Shown here piece after piece: positions 1 through 10,596 of a stretch of 64,000 nt of DNA. The stretch lies in assembly GCA_032871835.1 (NCBI GenBank), contig CM065296.1:6706001-6770000 (forward strand), in the 5' to 3' direction. Each line of letters starts with the position of its first letter. Within the stretch, counting starts at the first letter, position 1. The DNA is from Dipteronia dyeriana. Its lineage: Eukaryota; Streptophyta; Magnoliopsida; Sapindales; Sapindaceae. The notes under the pieces are model-generated. The model worked only from the letters and a program-made list of their open reading frames with translations. It had not been told where the DNA came from and made no database searches. The translations under genes were made by a program, and so were the position numbers.

Positions 1-789
1 AAAGATCCTGGCTGTCCCACTATTTCCTGCACGATTGGTAACTGTAAAATTGAGCATGCTTTACTTGACCTAGGTGCTAGTGTAAATTTGCTACCATACT
101 CATTTTATTAATGACTTAAACTTGGTGAGTTAAAGCCGACTTCAACCACACTTTGTCTTGCTGATAGGTCAATTAAAATACTAAAAGAAATAGTGGAAGA
201 TGTGTTAGTACAAGTCAATAAATTTATCTACCCAGTAGATTTTATTGTCTTGGAAGTATAACATGTTGTTAATGAGCACAAATCAATTTCTGTTATATTG
301 GGCCAACCATTTTTAGCTATTGCTAATGCCTTGATTAATTACAGGAATAGAATACTGAGCATGTCTTTTGGAAATATGGAAATTAAGTTTAATGTTTTCA
401 ACATGTCTAAGGAACCATTTGATGATGAAAATGAAAATGAAGATGAAGATGTAGACATTATTGAAACCATTGTTGAAGATCATGTTCAAAAGGATTCTTT
501 TAACTCATCTGAAGTTTGTTTGATCAATTCACCCAAGTCAAGCATACATTCACATCTTGATGATTGTTTGCAGGTTGTCGAAGAAGAAGGATACACTTCA
601 GATTTTGAAGAATTGGAACAGAAAGATGCCGTGCCGGAAGAAAAAGCACCTCAAATTGATTTGAAGCCCTTACCAGAAGGACTTAAATATGCTTACCTTA
701 GAGACGAACAGACCTACCCAGTGGTAATCTCTTCTAACCTCACAGAAGAGCAAGAAGGTAAGTTGTTACATGTTTTAAAGAAAAAATAG
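1..789 (+). pseudogene. Ty3/gypsy gag-pol: aspartic protease and linker (broken, 5' end outside window)
   Basis: Frame 1 reads through a retropepsin-like domain containing LLDLGASVNLLP (about 58-96), the protease active-site region in its Athila/Tat-type form (D-L-G-A). It continues into VILG-PFLA (about 295-315) and an acidic linker rich in Glu/Asp. In-frame stops at about 109-114 (TAA TGA) and 259-261 (TAA) break it. The gag part lies upstream of the window. It joins the RT region at 790 and is the first visible part of the element ending in the LTR at 15895. Subfamily placement is by motif memory only. Confidence 0.85.
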
Positions 790-1705
790 AATGCAATTGG
801 TTGGACTTTAAAAGATTTGAAAGGTATTAACCCTTTGATTTGTTCACATCGAATAAATTTAGAGAAAAATGCTAAAACATATCGACAACCCCAAAGAAGA
901 CTTAACCCACACATGAAAGAAGTTGTCAAGATTGAAGTCCTTAAATTACTTGACGTGGGAATTATCTACCCTATCTCTGATTGTAAGTGGGTGAGTCCTA
1001 CACAAGTTGTGCAAAAAAAAATCTGGAATCGCTCTTGTTAAAAATGAAAAGGGTGAGTTAATTCCAACTCGTGTTCCATCTAGTTGGCGCATGTGCATTG
1101 ATTATAGAAAATTAAATGATGCCACTAGAAAAGATCATTTTTCCCTTCTATTCCTTGACCAAATTTTAGAACGAGTAGCAGGACATTCCTACTACTGCTT
1201 TTTTGAAAGGTATTCTAGATACTATCAAATTCCCATAGCATTAGAAGACCAAGAAAAGACCACATTCACATGTCCTTTTGGAACCTTTGCATTTAGAAGA
1301 ATGCCATTTGGTTTGTGTAATGCTCTAGCCACATTTCAACGATGCATGTTAAGCATTTTTAGTGACATGATTGAACATTGTTTAGAGGTCTTTATGGATG
1401 ATTTAACTGTGTTTGGAAATTCTTTTGATGAATGTCTAAATAACTTGGAAAGAGTCTTGAAACGTTGCATAGAAAAAAGACTTGTGCTTAACTGGAAAAA
1501 GTGTCATTATATGACCACATCTGGAATTGTTTTGGGTCATGTTTTGTCATTTAAAGGAATCGAGGTTGATAAGGTAAAAATTGAAGTCATTTCGAAGTTA
1601 CCACCACCACAAACAGTCAAAGATGTGCTATCATTTTTAGGGCATGCAGGATTTTATAGGAGGTTTATTAAAGATTTCAGTGTCATATCTAAACCATTTT
1701 GTAAC
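790..1705 (+). pseudogene. Ty3/gypsy reverse transcriptase (broken by frameshift and copia insertion)
   Basis: The translation has the N-terminal RT segment (GINPLICSHRI, RQPQRRLNPHMKEVV, about 826-925), a frameshift at the A-run near 1010-1019, then WRMCIDYRKLNDATRKDHF, the FRRMPFGLCNA block and the catalytic FMDD box (about 1391-1402). These are the standard palm motifs of Ty3/gypsy RT. The reading frame stops at 1705 only because a copia element is inserted there. The same domain resumes in frame at 9820 (LLLIDAKFEW), so this was a continuous polyprotein before the insertion. Confidence 0.92.
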
Positions 1706-1783
1706 TGAAATTCCCTAGACAGTGTGTGTCTATAACCTTTTCACCCCTCTAGGTTATAGACACACACTGTCTAGGGAATTTCA
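1706..1783. repeat. Palindromic left terminus: LTR 3' end plus its inverted copy
   Basis: Positions 1706-1737 and 1752-1783 are perfect 32-bp inverted repeats around a 14-nt loop. The right half (about 1741-1783) matches the last bases of the right LTR (about 9770-9814). The left half is its reverse complement and abuts the target duplication directly. So the element has no normal 5' LTR: both integrated ends carry the same U5-type terminus, TGAAATTCCC at left and GGGAATTTCA at right. Confidence 0.85.
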
Positions 1784-1785
1784 AT

Positions 1786-1797
1786 TGGTATCAGAGC
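1786..1797 (+). other. Primer-binding site of the SIRE-like element (initiator tRNA-Met)
   Basis: TGGTATCAGAGC lies three bases after the left terminus. This is the usual plant copia PBS, complementary to the 3' end of initiator methionine tRNA, where minus-strand DNA synthesis starts. Confidence 0.9.
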
Positions 1798-1908
1798 CGG
1801 TTCCTTGATATACTTAGATGATCCGTGCTCTGTGTGTGTCTTGCTTGGTGTAGTTTGATTGTTTTCTTTTACATTGCATTTGCGTAACATTCATCATCCT
1901 CAAACACT

Positions 1909-2764
1909 ATGAGTGGAAACGGTAATAGTCATGATGGAGCCTCAAGCACAAGACCCTCATTTACTCAATGGGGTGAATTATGCTTCTTGGAAGGGCAAGA
2001 TGGAAGCCTATCTTTGCCAAATAGATGACCGTGCTTGGATGGCTATTGAAGACGAGTATACTCCTCCAAAAATGACCACTGACGATGGTGTAGAAGCTTT
2101 TAAGCCCAAGTCTAGTTGGAGTACTCAAGAGTTTGAAGCATCCAAGTGGAACAATAATGCTATGCATGCCATCATTTGTGCCGTGGACGATAATCAATAC
2201 AAGTTGGTCCAAAACACTAGGATTGCAAATGAGGCTTGGGACATTCTTCAAACGGCACATGAGGGAACCGAGGTAGTCAAGGACTCAAAGATCCAAGTCC
2301 TCCAAATGAAATTTGAGATTATTAAGATGGAGGAGCATGAATGCTTCAATGACTTCCAAGTGAAGTTGATGGATATTGTCAATCAAAGCCATCAACTTGG
2401 TGACCCCTATTCAGATAGGAGAGTTAAGCAAAAAATTATGAGGTCACTTCCGTCAAGGTTCGAATCAAAGGTGACGGCACTTGAAGAGAATAGTGAGTAC
2501 AAGAATATAAAGCCAAGTGAAGTCACTGGAAGACTTCTAGCTTATGAGTCAAGATGGAACACCTCACCCACACCTCCGAAGAAGCAAAAGAGCATTGCCT
2601 TGAAGACCACTAAGGTTGAAGACGAGGAGAATGACTCAGATGAAGAAATGACCCTCATGGTTAAAAGATTTAAGAAATTTATGAAGTTTGAGAGGAAAGG
2701 ATTTGGGTCCAAGGGAAAGGAAGTGAAAAAGAAAACTCCTTTCAAGAAGATGGAAAAGTGTTAA
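1909..2764 (+). pseudogene. Copia Gag, UBN2-type (SIRE-like element), broken
   Basis: An ATG at 1909 opens a short N-terminus rich in Gly, Asn and Ser. A frameshift near 1965 leads into the Gag core: LLNGVNYASWKGKMEAYL, then AWDILQTAHEGT and MKFEIIKMEEHE, then a Lys/Asp/Glu-rich tail. This matches the UBN2 family of plant copia nucleocapsid precursors. A stop at 2762-2764 precedes the zinc knuckle. Confidence 0.88.
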
Positions 2765-3800
2765 GAAAGTGACTCCAAGAAGGGCATTCAATGCTATTAA
2801 TGCAATGGTTTTGTCACATTGCTCTAGAATGTGCAAATTTGAAGAAGAAGAAGAAGAAGAAGAAGAAGAAGGGGAAGGCAATGGCGGCTACTTGGAGTGA
2901 TAGTGAAGACTTAGAAGAGGAAGAAAAATCTTCGGATGATGAAGATAGAGTTGCAAACTTCATTGCCTTCACAACATCACATAACGGCAATGAAGTTGTG
3001 AGTGATGAGGAAGAAATACGTGACTCTAGTGATGAGAGTACCTCTTCTAACTCTAGATTTGAGATTGATGAGGAAATGGACTATGTAGACTTTATGAAGT
3101 TTTTTGAAAAGTCTAGATTGAAAAAGAAGAAGGAGATTCAAGAGTTGAAAAAGAAGAACCTAGAGTTGACTTTCAAGATTACTCACTTGAGTGAAAAAGT
3201 AAAGAGTGGAAAAGAGTTAGAAGAGAGTTTGAAGTTGGAGCTTGTGATCACTAAGAAGAGTGAAGAGAACTTAAAGGTTGTGCTTAGGGAAGCGAAAGAA
3301 TTAGTTGCTAAGATGACATCCGGAACCGAGAGACTTGACAATATGCTATCATGTGGGAAGAGTCCTAATGATAAAAAAGGCTTATGATATGTGGAAGGTA
3401 AGTATGCCACTTCCTTGAAGAAGACCATATTTGTCAAGAGTCAAGAGGATAAAGAGACTCAAGGTTCACACCAGCAAATTAGATCGAATGAAGTTGAAGA
3501 ATCATCAAAGCAAGCTCAAACAAATTCTCAAGCTAAAGCTCATCCACCAAAAGCTAGAACTCATCAAACAAGACCTCAACTTCCAAGGAGCTCTCAAAGT
3601 CAACAAAGGAGTTTTCACCCACAACCAAGAAGAGAAGCTAATTGGCTTAACCAAAAAGGATGTTTCAAAGAAGATATTCGGCTCAACACCAAATGACAAC
3701 TCAAAGGAGAGGGAAGTCTTCCATGCTTGCACACGGATATGGTATGAATTCTTACTTTACTCCCATTTGTCATTATTGTGGTGTTGAAGGTCACATAAGA
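2765..3800 (+). pseudogene. Gag C-terminal region: zinc knuckles and coiled coil (SIRE-like element)
   Basis: A decayed CCHC knuckle lies at about 2782-2840 (QCY, stop, CNGF, frameshift, GHIALECANL), followed by a Lys run encoded by (GAA/GAG)n. Next come an acidic stretch and a long charged helix (about 3061-3387, SRLKKKKEIQELKKKN), likely a coiled coil. A basic, Gln-rich stretch (about 3391-3696) leads to a second knuckle, ICHYCGVEGH (about 3763-3795), whose last Cys is replaced by Phe. Two knuckles and a coiled coil give the long Gag seen in SIRE/Maximus elements. Confidence 0.75.
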
Positions 3801-4139
3801 CCATTTTTTTTTAAATTTATTAAGTTGTGTCGTTTTGAAAACATGATTGAGAAGAATATGCTTAGAAGATCCAAAATGCATGCTCCTAGGAATTTTAGAG
3901 AAAATGAACCAATGACTCCTAGAAATAGTAATATTTCATCTAGGTGGACTAGAAATGATGAATTTCATTGTCATGTGGCTCAAGTAGCCTTGAAAGCCAA
4001 AGCCATAAATACTTGGTACCTTGATAGTGGATGTTCTAGGCATATGACCGGAAACAAGAGTTTCTTTGAAATTCTTGTAATGGAGGTTGGTGGATTTGTC
4101 ACCTTTGGTGATGGTTCACGTAAGAAGGTTCTATGAAAA
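3801..4139 (+). pseudogene. Copia aspartic protease (SIRE-like element)
   Basis: WYLDSGCSRHMTG at about 4015-4053 is the copia retropepsin active site (D-S-G). VGGFVTFGDGSRKKV follows. A stop at 4134-4136 interrupts the frame before the pre-integrase domain. The protease would cleave the Gag-Pol polyprotein inside virus-like particles. Confidence 0.88.
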
Positions 4140-4160
4140 GGAAACATTTCCATCCCCGGT

Positions 4161-5288
4161 TTGCCCTCCTTGCCTAATGCTCTTTATGTAGATGGCTTGG
4201 AAGCCAATCTCATTAGCATATCATATTTAAGGGATGCAGGGCTTTCGGTTTTATTTAGGAAAGTTGATTGCTCTATTCTAAGAGAAGATGGACAAGTTCT
4301 ATTGAAAGGCAAGAGATCAAGTGACAACTGTTATTGTCTTGATTATAATGAAATCTCTTGTAATTTGTCTAGTTGTGATCAAGTTGAATTGTGGCATCAA
4401 AGGTTAGGTCATATGAATTTCAAAGACTTGAAAGTTCTTGAGAGGTTGAATGTTATGAGAGGCCTTCCTAAGTTTGGAAAGAGGATTAAAGGAGTTTATG
4501 GACCTTGCCAACAAGTAAAGCAAACTAAGAGTGTGCATAAAAAGGGTAAGTATCTTGCCACCAAGAAGCCACTAGAGCTTCTTCATATGGACCTTATGGG
4601 TCCCATGCAAACCGAGAGTCTCGGTGGCCAGAGGTACATCATTGTGTGTGTTGATGATTTTTCTAGATTTACATGAACCTACTTTCTTAGAGAAAAACCT
4701 AAAATGTTTGAAAATTTTAAAATGCTTTGCACTAAAATTCAAAATGAGAAGGATTCTCACATAAAATGCATTAAGATAATTATGAGTGATCATGGGAGAG
4801 AATTTGAAAATGCTAGCTTTGAAAACTTTTGTGATAATCTTGGAATCTCCCATGAGTTCTCAGATCCTCAAACTACTTAACAAAATGGGGTATTAGAGAG
4901 GAAGAATAGAGTCCTCCAAGAGATGGCCCGTGTGATGTTGCATAGCAACAATGTGCCTAGGAATATTTGGGCTGAAGCTGTCAATACGACTTGCTATATA
5001 GGCAATAGGGTTTTTCTTAGGCCCGGAACTAGACAAACTTCCTATGAATTGTGGAAGGGTAGAAAGCCAAATGTTAGCTACTTTCACTCATTTGGAAGCA
5101 AGTGCTACATTCTAAATGACCGTGATCAACTTGGCAAGTTTGATGTTAAGAGTGATGAGGGAATTTTCATTGGCTATGCCCTAAATAGTAAGGCCTATAG
5201 AGTTTTTAATTTGAAGACACGAAGTGTAATGGAATCATCTAATGTGGTCATAAATGATTGTAGGCCTAAGGTTAGTAACCATGATTAG
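4161..5288 (+). pseudogene. Copia pre-integrase and integrase (SIRE-like element), broken
   Basis: The zinc-binding pre-integrase motif LWHQRLGHMNF is at about 4389-4421, with CQQVKQTK in place of the usual C-x2-C. The integrase core begins LLHMDLMGPMQTESLGG (about 4578-4628) and IIVCVDDFSRF, followed by a stop at 4674-4676 (TGA where Trp is usual). The continuation includes KNRVLQEMARVMLHS and AEAVNTTCYIGNRV (about 4905-5010) and the FGSKCYILNDRDQLGKFD block. Catalytic Asp residues are visible. Additional stops at about 4878 and 5286 show inactivation. Confidence 0.88.
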
Positions 5289-6241
5289 GAGATTAGTGTG
5301 GTTGATGATTCTACCTTGGTAAATATTGATGAGATTTCTAGTAATGAAAAATCAAATCTTGAAAAAGAGGTCACTCAATCTCTTGATAGAGATCCTACTT
5401 TGGACTCTAAGGAACCCGCTCCTTGGGTTAGACATCTCTATAACAAGAGTGACATTCTTGGATATGTGAATGAGGGTGTGAGGACTAGACATCAATTAGC
5501 AAATCAAATTAGTTATACTTGCTACACCTCTAAAATCGACCCCAAAAAGTTGATGAAGCTTTAAGTGATGAGTTTTGGGTTCTTGCTATGCAAGAAGAGC
5601 TAAAACAATTTGAAAGAAATGAGGTTTGGACTCTAGTTCCTAGGCCTAAGAACACTAATGTGATAGGCACCAAGTGAGTCTATAGGAACAAATCAGATGA
5701 GGATGGCAACATTGTGCTGAACAAAGCTAGACTTGTAGCACAAGGATACTCTCAAATTGAGGGTATCGACTTTGAGGAGACTTTTTCTCCCGTTGCTCGA
5801 TTAGAGTCCATTAGGCTTCTCTTATCCATATCGTGTGTTCACAAGTTTAAATTGTATCAAATGGATGTTAAGAGTTCCTTCCTCAATGGCTTCTTGCAAG
5901 AGGAAGTGTTTGTAGAACAACCCAAGGGGTTTGTGGATCCACACCACCCCAATCATGTTTATGGCCTCAAGAAGGCGCTATATGGGTTGAAACAAGCACC
6001 GAGGGCTTGGTATGAGTGCCTCACTCTTTATCTTGTTGACAATGGCTATTCTAGAGGTAGTGTTGACAAGACTTTGTTCATCAAGTGCACTAAAGATGAG
6101 CTATTCATAACTCAAATTTATGTTGATGATATCGTTTTTGGTTCCACCAACAACTTGAAAGTTCAACAATTTGTTGATGTCATGACTCATGAGTTTGAAA
6201 TGAGCATGGTTGGTGAACTCAATTACTTCATAGGCTTGTAA
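5289..6241 (+). pseudogene. Copia reverse transcriptase (SIRE-like element), broken
   Basis: A poorly conserved linker (5298-5564) precedes the RT. The RT shows [20 protein letters not shown] (about 5728-5787), [33 protein letters not shown] and the catalytic YVDDIVFG (about 6118-6141). A TGA replaces Trp at about 5675, and a TAA at 6239-6241 separates it from RNase H in the same reading direction. Confidence 0.92.
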
Positions 6242-7043
6242 ATCAAGCAAATGCATGATGGGATCTCCATATCCCAAGCTAAATATGCCAAAAACCTAAT
6301 GAAGATATTTGGCCTTGAGAATGCCAAGCGTTGTGACACACCTATGAGTACCACATTGAAACTTAGCAATGATGCTAGTGGAAAAAGTGTGGATCAAATT
6401 CTATATCGTGGCATGATAGGGAGCTTGCTATACTTGACTGCTAGTAGGCCCGATATAGCTTTTAGTGTTGGTGTGTGTGCTAGGTATCAAGCCAATCCCA
6501 AGGAATCCCATCTATCCTCTGTGAAGAGAATCATTCAATATGTGAATGGGACATCCAACTATGAGATATGGTACTCTTTTAACACTAATGCTAGTTTAGT
6601 TGGCTTTAGTGATGTAGATTGGGCAGGTAATTGTGATGATATGAAGAGTACATCGGGCGGTTGTTTCTTCCTAGGGAACAATCTTGTGTCATGGTTTTGC
6701 AGGAAGCAAAATTCCATATCATTATCCACAGCCGAGGCCGAGTATATAGCCGCTGGGAGTGCTTGCACACAACTCCTGTGGATTATGGCTTTGAGCAAGG
6801 TACTCTAACCCTTTATTGGGATAATATGAGTGCATTAATATTTCAAAAAATACTGTCCAACATTCTAGAACTAAGCATATCGACATTAGACATCATTTCA
6901 TTAGAGAGCTAGTTGAGAGCAAATGCATTGCACTTGAACATGTGGGCACAAATGATCAACTAGCGGATTGGTTTACAAAGCCATTAGATACAACTAAGTT
7001 TAAATCTCTTAGTAGGTCTATTGGGATTTGTCATATGCATTGA
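6242..7043 (+). pseudogene. Copia RNase H (SIRE-like element)
   Basis: The translation continues with QAKYAKNLMKIFGLENAKRC, the ASRPDIAFSVGVCARYQ block, GFSDVDWAGNCDDMKSTSGG (RNase H Asp) and SLSTAEAEYIAAGSACTQLLW (about 6715-6780). After a frameshift near 6780 the polyprotein ends in the DWFTKPLDTTKF segment and a stop at 7041-7043. This is the usual C-terminus of plant copia polyproteins. Confidence 0.92.
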
Positions 7044-8265
7044 TGAGTTTTGGTGTTAGACCCCATATGGGGAGCTTAAGCAAAGAGATCGAACTTGCAT
7101 TTTAATAAGCAAATAATTGTTCAATTTTATGTTCTTTAATTAATTGCTTGAGTATCTTCGATGCATATATTATTATATGTCTTTTTATTCAATAAGTGTG
7201 TTTTTGCCTTATTTAGAATGCATGTCTCATTTGTGTTCAAACATGTATTTTTGGACTAGAAAATTTGACTGGGAAGTACATTTGATTGACCCAAAGTTTA
7301 TCTCCATGTTTATGAAAATTTGATCTTGACATGCTTAAAGTGTTATGCATGATGAAATTATTGAATGCTTACAAAATGATTGTAAATACGTGTGCAAGTG
7401 ACTCTTGAGACTTCATTCAATAAGGATATTGTATCCATTTCAAGGATTTCACATTCCTACAGTCTCTCTCTTTTTACTTATTGAACAAGGCTACTATCAT
7501 ACGGGCATCTTGCCCAGAAAAATCTAAAAGGGTGCAATAGTCGCTCATGTCTTGTTCAACTTGTAAAGTTTGATAGTTGCTCTTATTTTTTTGGTTAAAC
7601 TATATCTTGTTTTCCATTGACAATTTGGTGCAAATTGTTTTGACTTCTCTTGGAACTTCATGTGTTATTTTCCTTTGCCAAATACCATGCTTTTGGAAGT
7701 TGATGTTGCATGTGTTTCATTTAAGGCAATCATTCGCACATATTACAATCAATAAAACTTCCATGAATTTCTCTCTCTTAATTAACCTGCATAAAGTTGT
7801 TGTATATGATTATGCATTTACATTGCAAATATCTCTCTTTGCTAAAGCGTCCCGGTTGGGGAATACTCCTTTGCCTATCTTGTGACAAAAAGAGGGAGTA
7901 ATATTGGATTTAGGGGGAGTTGATATTGACATGATTTAAGGAGAGATTGACCTATTGTGAGGGAGTTGACCTACTTAGGGGGAGTTTTTGCTATGTGCAT
8001 TGTTGATTGCATGTTACTTGTTTCTGATTTATACAAATTGCACTTGTGTTTATTTATCTTGATCCCTCTCATACACTTGTCTTGGAAAGTGTAGTTCTTT
8101 GTTTTGTAGGGATGATCATTCTACAAGAGATGTAAAATTTGAAGATTTAGCTTTAGGTATCTCTTGTAATTAGAATGTTTTTGTTGACCTCTTATTGTTT
8201 CTTTTTTGTTGTGAGGATTCTTTGTGAGTGAGTGGTTTTGTCACTAAATAGCCAAATGGGGAGAT
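7044..8265 (+). other. Long 3' spacer with repeated polypurine tracts (SIRE-like element)
   Basis: In SIRE-type elements this interval can hold an envelope-like ORF. Here the longest ORF (7577-7885, 102 codons) is hydrophobic and Cys-containing, but I recognise no envelope domain and do not call it a gene. From 7890 to 8000 the purine tracts AGGGGGAGTTGA, GAGGGAGTTGACC and AGGGGGAGTTT recur three times. A further GGGGAGAT abuts the right LTR at 8265 and is the best candidate for the true polypurine tract. Confidence 0.6.
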
Positions 8266-9814
8266 TGTAAGTTTCTCAGTGTTTGATTTGCTTATTTCGT
8301 TGACAACCACATTTTGGGATCAATATGTAAGGGCGGTTTAGGTCATCATTGCTCAAGTCCTCTTTCAAGCTTCAAAGGTAAAATCACTTGCTTAACCTTC
8401 ATTGAAGAGATTTAGTGCACACACTCACTCTCATGCATGTTTTGATCACTTTGCATTTATGCTTAATTGTCTTGTTGTGTGCCTAATTTTGTTCTCTTTT
8501 GCTTGTTTAAATTGATTGCATCTTGTGATTAAAATGTCATGTCATGTTAGGCATGCAATCCCTTCACCTCTTTTCTCTTGCATAAATTATGTGTGTGTGA
8601 AGATGGTGAGCAGTGCGCCACTCGAGCAGCGCCCCTATCTGCGCCACTAGAGCAGCTCCCCTACCAGCGCCAACACCAGCGCAGCATTCCAGCGGTTCAT
8701 CGCTGGTGGTGCACTGGTTGTCATGCGCGCCAACACTAGCGCAACATTCCAGTGGTTCATCGCTGGTGGTACGCTGGTCGTCATGCGCACCTCACCAGCA
8801 CAACTTGTCCAGTGGTTTGTTGCTGGTCGCGCACTACTCGACCAGCGCACACACCAGCGCACAATGCCTCATTTGGACAGTTTTTATCAAAAAGACGTAG
8901 TTTCACTTTAGGTTTTATATAAATATACCATCTTCTTCCCAACTCGGTTTTTAGAGCTTCCCAACCTATTTTTAAGAGAAAGATAAGGTTTTTTAGTGAG
9001 AGAAGCTCCAAGAAGCCATTTTTACTTAACCAACTTTTAAATCCAAATCATCAAGCATCTTTCAAGCATGGGTTTCTTGTTTGTTCATAACTAGGTATTC
9101 TCTACATGCTCTAAACTTTATGGTTTCATTACTAAAACATGTATACCTGGGATTTTAGTCTTTATTGCATATTAATTGCTTGTTTGTACGTTTAATTGCT
9201 TTTATGACAAGCTTGTGTATTGATTGTTGGTTGAGATGCATTAATTTGTGATAGCTAGAATTTAGGACGGTTTTACCCTTCTAGCTAATTCTTTTTGCCT
9301 TTGCATTTAGAACATTGATATCTAGGATTGCTTTAATTGTCATTATTAATCCTAGATAAGCATGAATGTCTTGACCTAGCATTTTTTCATATTGAATATT
9401 TTTGCATATTCACTTAGGTTGCCATTATCTCTTCATTGTTGATTTAGCTAGTGGCTAAGTGGTTAGTGCACAAGGTTTGTGATTCAAAATCACTATTAAG
9501 GCCCGTTGGGTAGAGTGAAAGGGTTAGTAACTGGAGGGTTAGATGAGAGGTCAACATAGGTTGTAAACTTTTAATCAATAGTGGATTTTGAGGATCAGAG
9601 GTGGCGCTCAGCCCATGGTTTTTCCCATTTGGAGGGTTTCCACGTATACATTGCGTGTTTTTATTGTTCTATGTTTGTTGTCTTTTAATTGAACACTTAG
9701 TAGAATGGGATAAAATTGATAATATTGACTAATTCGCAAAATCAGTAATTTATCGAATTAAAACCTATTCATCCCCCCTCTAGGTTATAGACACACACTG
9801 TCTAGGGAATTTCA
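8266..9814 (+). repeat. Right (3') LTR of the SIRE-like element
   Basis: It starts TGTAAGTTTC directly after AAATGGGGAGAT and ends GGGAATTTCA at 9814, followed by the target duplication. The length of about 1549 bp suits a Maximus-type LTR. The start is inferred from the purine tract, since the left LTR is not available for alignment. A GC-rich 60-bp tandem repeat lies inside at 8655-8870. Confidence 0.75.
8655..8870 (+). repeat. 60-bp GC-rich tandem repeat inside the LTR
   Basis: About three and a half units of 60 bp share CATTCCAG(C/T)GGTTCATCGC followed by TGGTGGT. Anchors fall at 8681, 8741 and 8801. The block is far more GC-rich than its surroundings. The ORFs that cross it on both strands are by-products of the repeat. 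Confidence 0.8.
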
Positions 9815-10596
9815 TTAACCTCTTATTAATAGATGCAAAGTTTGAATGGACACAAGAGTGTCAAGAGTCCTTTAAAAAGATAATTGACCTTTTAACGTCT
9901 GCTCCTATCATGCAATCCCCTGATTGGTCATTGCCTTTTGAATTGATCTGTGATGCGAGTGATTTTGCTGTTGGAGCTGTCTTAGGACAAAGAAGAGAAG
10001 GTAAGCCTTTTGTGATTTATTACACAAGTAAAACTTTGAATTGTCCGCAAATGATTTACACCACCACTGAGAAAGAATTACTTGCTGTGATATTTGCATT
10101 AGATAAATTTCGGTCATACTTGATTGGCTCTTCAACCATTGTTTTACCGATCACGCTACTTTGAAGTATTTAATGTCTAAACAGGATGCAAAGCCAAGAT
10201 TGATTCGCTGGATTTTATTGCTACAAGAATTCAATCTCACAATCAAGGACAAAAAGGTTGCTGAAAATGTCGTTGTAGACTATTTATCACCGCTCACCGC
10301 TGAGTCGTCATTTGATAAAGCACCCATCAATGATTCTTTTCCTGATGATCTTTTATTCTCTCTCACAACTTTGCCTTGGTATGCTGACATTGTTAATTAT
10401 CTTACAACAGGAATGATGCCACTCGATTGGAATGCTCAGGACAAAAAGAAATTTTTGACCGAGGTAAAACATTTTTACTGGGATGACCCGTATTTATTCA
10501 AGTATTGTCCTGATCAAATTGTTCGACGGTGTATTCCAGGTGTGGATTTTATTGGTCCATATTGTGTAAAACCTGTGAAAATTGTCAAAAGTTAGG
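9815..10596 (+). pseudogene. Ty3/gypsy RNase H and start of integrase (continuation of the pol cut at 1705)
   Basis: After the target duplication the gypsy frame resumes with LLLIDAKFEW and WSLPFELICDASDFAVGAVL (about 9925-9990), then KPFVIYYTSKTLN and ELLAVIFALDKFRSYL. This is the gypsy RNase H domain. A frameshift near 10155 leads to LKYLMSKQDAKPRLIRWILLLQEF and the [18 protein letters not shown] segment, the start of the integrase zinc-binding region. The expected HHCC spacing is not complete, which suggests a small deletion near 10540-10560. Confidence 0.9.

Larger units (their letters stand above)
1706..9814 (+). mobile_element. Ty1/copia retrotransposon, SIRE/Maximus type, nested in the gypsy pol
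   Basis: The flanks are GTAAC (1701-1705) and TTAAC (9815-9819), a 5-bp target duplication with one mismatch. Removing the element plus one flank copy restores the gypsy reading frame. Domain order is gag, protease, integrase, RT, RNase H, which is the copia order. A long coiled-coil and acidic region after gag, and a long 3' spacer with several GGGGGAG purine tracts, fit the SIRE/Maximus branch. Many stops and frameshifts show it is inactive. The right LTR is about 1.55 kb, whereas the left end is only a 78-bp palindrome. Confidence 0.9.

Noticed and set aside
7577..7885. Possible envelope-like ORF in the SIRE-like element
   Set aside because: It lies where SIRE elements may have one, but it is short, has no recognisable domain and could be open by chance.
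8613..8911. Overlapping Ser/Ala/Pro-rich ORFs on both strands
   Set aside because: They come from the 60-bp GC-rich tandem repeat in the LTR.
9430..9510. tRNA-like sequence in the SIRE LTR (GTGGCTAAGTGGTTAGTGCA...)
   Set aside because: It has a box A-like stretch only, with no box B or cloverleaf that I can draw.
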